Positions 62,104 to 64,000 of a DNA stretch of 64,000 nucleotides are shown here, in pieces. A model generated the notes under the pieces. The model did not search any database and was not told where the DNA came from. It worked only from the letters and a program-made list of their open reading frames with translations. Both the position numbers and the translations under genes were made by a program. Position 1 is the stretch's first letter; every line of letters starts with the position of its first letter. Source of the stretch: Gloeothece verrucosa PCC 7822 (GTDB taxonomy: Bacteria; Cyanobacteriota; Cyanobacteriia; Cyanobacteriales; Microcystaceae). The stretch lies in NCBI RefSeq assembly GCF_000147335.1, contig NC_014501.1, positions 3,860,001-3,924,000 of the forward strand, in the 5' to 3' direction.

Positions 62104-62427
62104 TTATTTTCCTAAAATTTTTTGTTCTAACTCTTCGCGGCTAGAAAAAATTTCAAAGACCCGATCCATACTGGTTAATTTAAATAACATTTGGATTTGC
62201 TCATTGATCGAGCAAAGAAAAAGTTTAGATCCGGCTGAATGAGCCGTTCTTAAAGATAAAACTAATGCTCCTAAACCGGAACTATCCATAAAAGTAACAT
62301 CTCTAAAATCAATCACAATGATATCAATCTTTTCTTTGACAAGCTGGCTAATTTCTTGGCGGAAATCGGGGGCTTGCGTAGCATCTAGAATTCCCGAAGG
62401 TTTAACCACTTTTATCATACTGCTCAT
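62104..62427 (-). CDS. STAS-domain anti-sigma factor antagonist
   Basis: A 107-aa single STAS domain of the SpoIIAA/RsbV type. The phospho-acceptor serine lies in RDVTFMDSSGLGALVLSLRT (about 44-63). The N-terminal strand is VVKPSGILDATQAPDF. It is the expected substrate of the RsbW-like kinase and the PP2C phosphatase encoded next to it. Unphosphorylated, such proteins bind the kinase and release its target. It converges with the phosphatase gene. Confidence 0.92.
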   Translation of the reverse strand: MSSMIKVVKPSGILDATQAPDFRQEISQLVKEKIDIIVIDFRDVTFMDSSGLGALVLSLRTAHSAGSKLFLCSINEQIQMLFKLTSMDRVFEIFSSREELEQKILGK

Positions 62428-62832
62428 AATACTCTCTACTTGGTTTTCAAGAAAAACCTAAAAGGGGATAGCTTTTGAAGTTTAAATTCAAAAAATTGTT
62501 CCATCGGTTCGGTATTTAAGGATTAAAATAATTAAGATAACACTCATCCCTCAGAAAATTTCGGGCACAATTCATCACTTCACTGGTCAAAAAGCCGCTC
62601 ATACACTCTTAAACTCTTGCAAGAGAATTGAAGAAAAATTTAATGATCTAAGAGGTTTATGGTATAATAGCTCAACTCAGAAGTTTAACTAGATGTTAGG
62701 CGTTGGCATTTTAAATTTGGCATGAAACAATTTTTATCTGGGTTCATTATACCATTTTAGGTAAGAGAGAGAGAAGGAAAAATTGCTGATGTGTTAAGTT
62801 AAAAAAATGTTTTGTAGCAGGACTCAAAATGA
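62428..62832. promoter_or_regulatory. Divergent upstream region of the STAS gene and crtO
   Basis: The interval holds an extended -10 element (TGGTATAAT, 62660-62668) and a perfect 12-base palindrome CTCTTGCAAGAG (62614-62625). A 10-base inverted repeat ATGGTATAAT/ATTATACCAT (62659-62668 and 62746-62755) encloses about 77 bases. The first arm contains the probable -10 of crtO. No reading frame was seen. Confidence 0.45.
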
Positions 62833-64000
62833 ATGGAAAGCTATGATGTAATTATTATTGGTGCTGGCCATAATGGCTTAGTTTGTGCGGCTTACTTACT
62901 GAAAGCTGGTTATAAAGTTTTGTTACTAGAGAAGCGCTCAGTACCCGGAGGGGCAGCAACCACAGAAGAGGTGATCCCCAAAGATGCACCGGGTTTTAAA
63001 TTTAACCTCTGTGCCATCGATCATGAGTTTATTTTTCTCGGGCCTGTGATAGAAGAGTTGCAACTAAGTAAATACGGATTAGAATATCTATTTTGTGACC
63101 CTACCGTTTTTTGTCCTCATCCCGATGGCAAATATTTTTTATCCTATCGTTCTGTAGAAAAAACCTGTGCAGAAATTGCCCGTTACAGTGAGAGAGATGC
63201 CGAAAAATATGGCGAGTTTGTGGACTATTGGTCTAAGTTAATGAATGCCATCGCTCCTTTATTTAATATACCTCCTCAATCGGTCTTAGATTTACTCTCT
63301 AGCTATGATTTTAATAGCCTTAAACAGGTGTTTAGTCTTGTGGGAACTCCTCAAAAAGCCTTAGATTGGTTGCGAACGATGCTGAGTTCGCCGGATGATA
63401 TTCTGCAAGAGTGGTTTGACAGCGAAATTGTTAAGGCCCCTTTAGCACGACTCGCCGCCGAAATTGGGGCCCCCCCTTCTCAAAAAGGCATTACTGCCGG
63501 CATGATCATGATGGCGATGCGTCATCAACCCGGCATTGCCCGGCCCCGAGGGGGTACAGGTGCATTAACCGCCGCTTTAGTCAAGTTAGTGCAAAGTGAA
63601 GGAGGGGTAATTTTAACGGATCAAGCGGTTAAAGGGGTAATAGTTGATAATGGTTGTGCTGTAGGGGTTCGAGTCGTTAGTGGCCTTGAATACCGCGCCA
63701 GCAAAGGAGTGATTTCTAATATAGATGCTCGAAGATTGTTTCTGCAATTAATCGATGCTGGCGATATAGATGCGGCTGCCCCGAAGTTGCGAAACCGATT
63801 AGAGCGTAGAATAACTAATAATAATGAAACCATTTTAAAAATTGACTGTGCGTTATCTGAGCCGCCTCGTTTTGAAGCCTATCAGCATAAAGATGAGTAT
63901 TTAATGGGAACGGTGCTAATTGCTGACTCAGTTGCTCATGTAGAAAAGGCACACGCTACCACCATTATAGGAGAAATTCCTGATGAGAACCCCTCGATTT
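62833..64000 (+). CDS. crtO: Beta-carotene ketolase CrtO, 3' part outside window
   Basis: The frame begins at ATG 62833 and runs off the right edge after 389 codons. The N-terminal FAD site is YDVIIIGAGHNGLVCAAYLL, then LLEKRSVPGGAATTEE. Further blocks are CAIDHEFIFLGPVIEEL, YGLEYLFCDPTVFCPH, EWFDSEIVKAPLARLAAEIG, GIARPRGGTGALTAALVKL and ISNIDARRLFLQL. These match CrtO of Synechocystis (Slr0088), a phytoene-desaturase-like ketolase that makes echinenone from beta-carotene. Echinenone also serves orange carotenoid protein. A closely related carotene isomerase is the main alternative, but the details favour CrtO. Confidence 0.9.
   Translation, partial: MESYDVIIIGAGHNGLVCAAYLLKAGYKVLLLEKRSVPGGAATTEEVIPKDAPGFKFNLCAIDHEFIFLGPVIEELQLSKYGLEYLFCDPTVFCPHPDGKYFLSYRSVEKTCAEIARYSERDAEKYGEFVDYWSKLMNAIAPLFNIPPQSVLDLLSSYDFNSLKQVFSLVGTPQKALDWLRTMLSSPDDILQEWFDSEIVKAPLARLAAEIGAPPSQKGITAGMIMMAMRHQPGIARPRGGTGALTAALVKLVQSEGGVILTDQAVKGVIVDNGCAVGVRVVSGLEYRASKGVISNIDARRLFLQLIDAGDIDAAAPKLRNRLERRITNNNETILKIDCALSEPPRFEAYQHKDEYLMGTVLIADSVAHVEKAHATTIIGEIPDENPSI

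Noticed and set aside
1-64000. tRNA, rRNA, tmRNA or SRP RNA genes
   Set aside because: The gaps between genes were read for cloverleaf or conserved RNA signatures and none was recognised by eye; a covariance-model search would be decisive.

Overview
The window is a 64-kb piece of a cyanobacterial chromosome, moderately AT-rich and densely coded. It carries psbO, the flv4-sll0218-flv2 photoprotection operon, raf1, a ccmO-type carboxysome shell gene, nblB, crtO, a LabA-like gene, a group 3 sigma factor (sigF), many GCGATCGC (HIP1) octamers and heptamer tandem repeats. Together these point to a unicellular or colonial cyanobacterium of the Cyanothece/Gloeothece/Synechocystis kind. The genus assignment is inference. 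No rRNA, tRNA or CRISPR array was recognised.

Layout. 1-8.2 kb: a partial acyl-carrier-protein phosphodiesterase gene, two tiny proteins, an alpha/beta hydrolase, infC, an Ig/propeller-like periplasmic protein, a methyltransferase, then a three-gene cluster (two-domain multicopper oxidase, GGE/His-rich lipoprotein, PKHD-type Fe(II) dioxygenase). 8.5-17 kb: a large multi-receiver response regulator, an acyltransferase, raf1 divergent from a frame-interrupted ccmO, an FkbM methyltransferase and an OppC-like permease. 17-20.5 kb: an accessory cassette (AidA/PixA-like inclusion-body protein, trypsin-like protease, and a 321-aa protein of unknown function) bounded by remnants of a TPR gene and an AAA-like ATPase gene. 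20.7-30.4 kb: two secreted proteins, type 2 IPP isomerase, DUF1361 and OGFr-domain proteins, an ATP-grasp enzyme, an orphan DNA-phosphorothioation-associated gene and the flv4-2 operon. 30.6-38.8 kb: purN, a glycosyltransferase, a CARDB-vanadium haloperoxidase fusion, an HDAC-like deacetylase, a PEP-CTERM protein, a TPR protein and nblB. 38.8-40.3 kb: an IsrB (HNH-less IscB) element with a strongly structured probable omegaRNA leader. 40.3-48.7 kb: a CBS-pair protein, sigF, psbO, phosphoglucomutase, a [2Fe-2S] ferredoxin-like protein, a Dps with an altered ferroxidase site and cbiD. 49-58.3 kb: two complete pst phosphate-uptake sets in tandem (S-C-A-B-B and S-C-A-B), each behind a Pho-box-like array. 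58.5-64 kb: a LabA-like NYN protein, rhodanese, a partner-switching module (anti-sigma kinase, PP2C phosphatase with receiver, STAS antagonist) and the start of crtO.

Several groups fit together functionally. Raf1 and CcmO serve Rubisco and carboxysome assembly, and flv4-2 protects photosystem II at low CO2. The double pst cluster handles phosphate limitation. Dps, the ferredoxin-like gene with a Fur-box-like site and possibly the multicopper oxidase cluster concern metals and oxidative stress. The most unusual items are the IsrB/omegaRNA element wedged against nblB, the AidA/PixA-protease cassette, the ccmO frame break, a palindromic repeat inserted in frame into several genes, and heptamer repeats that supply start and stop codons.
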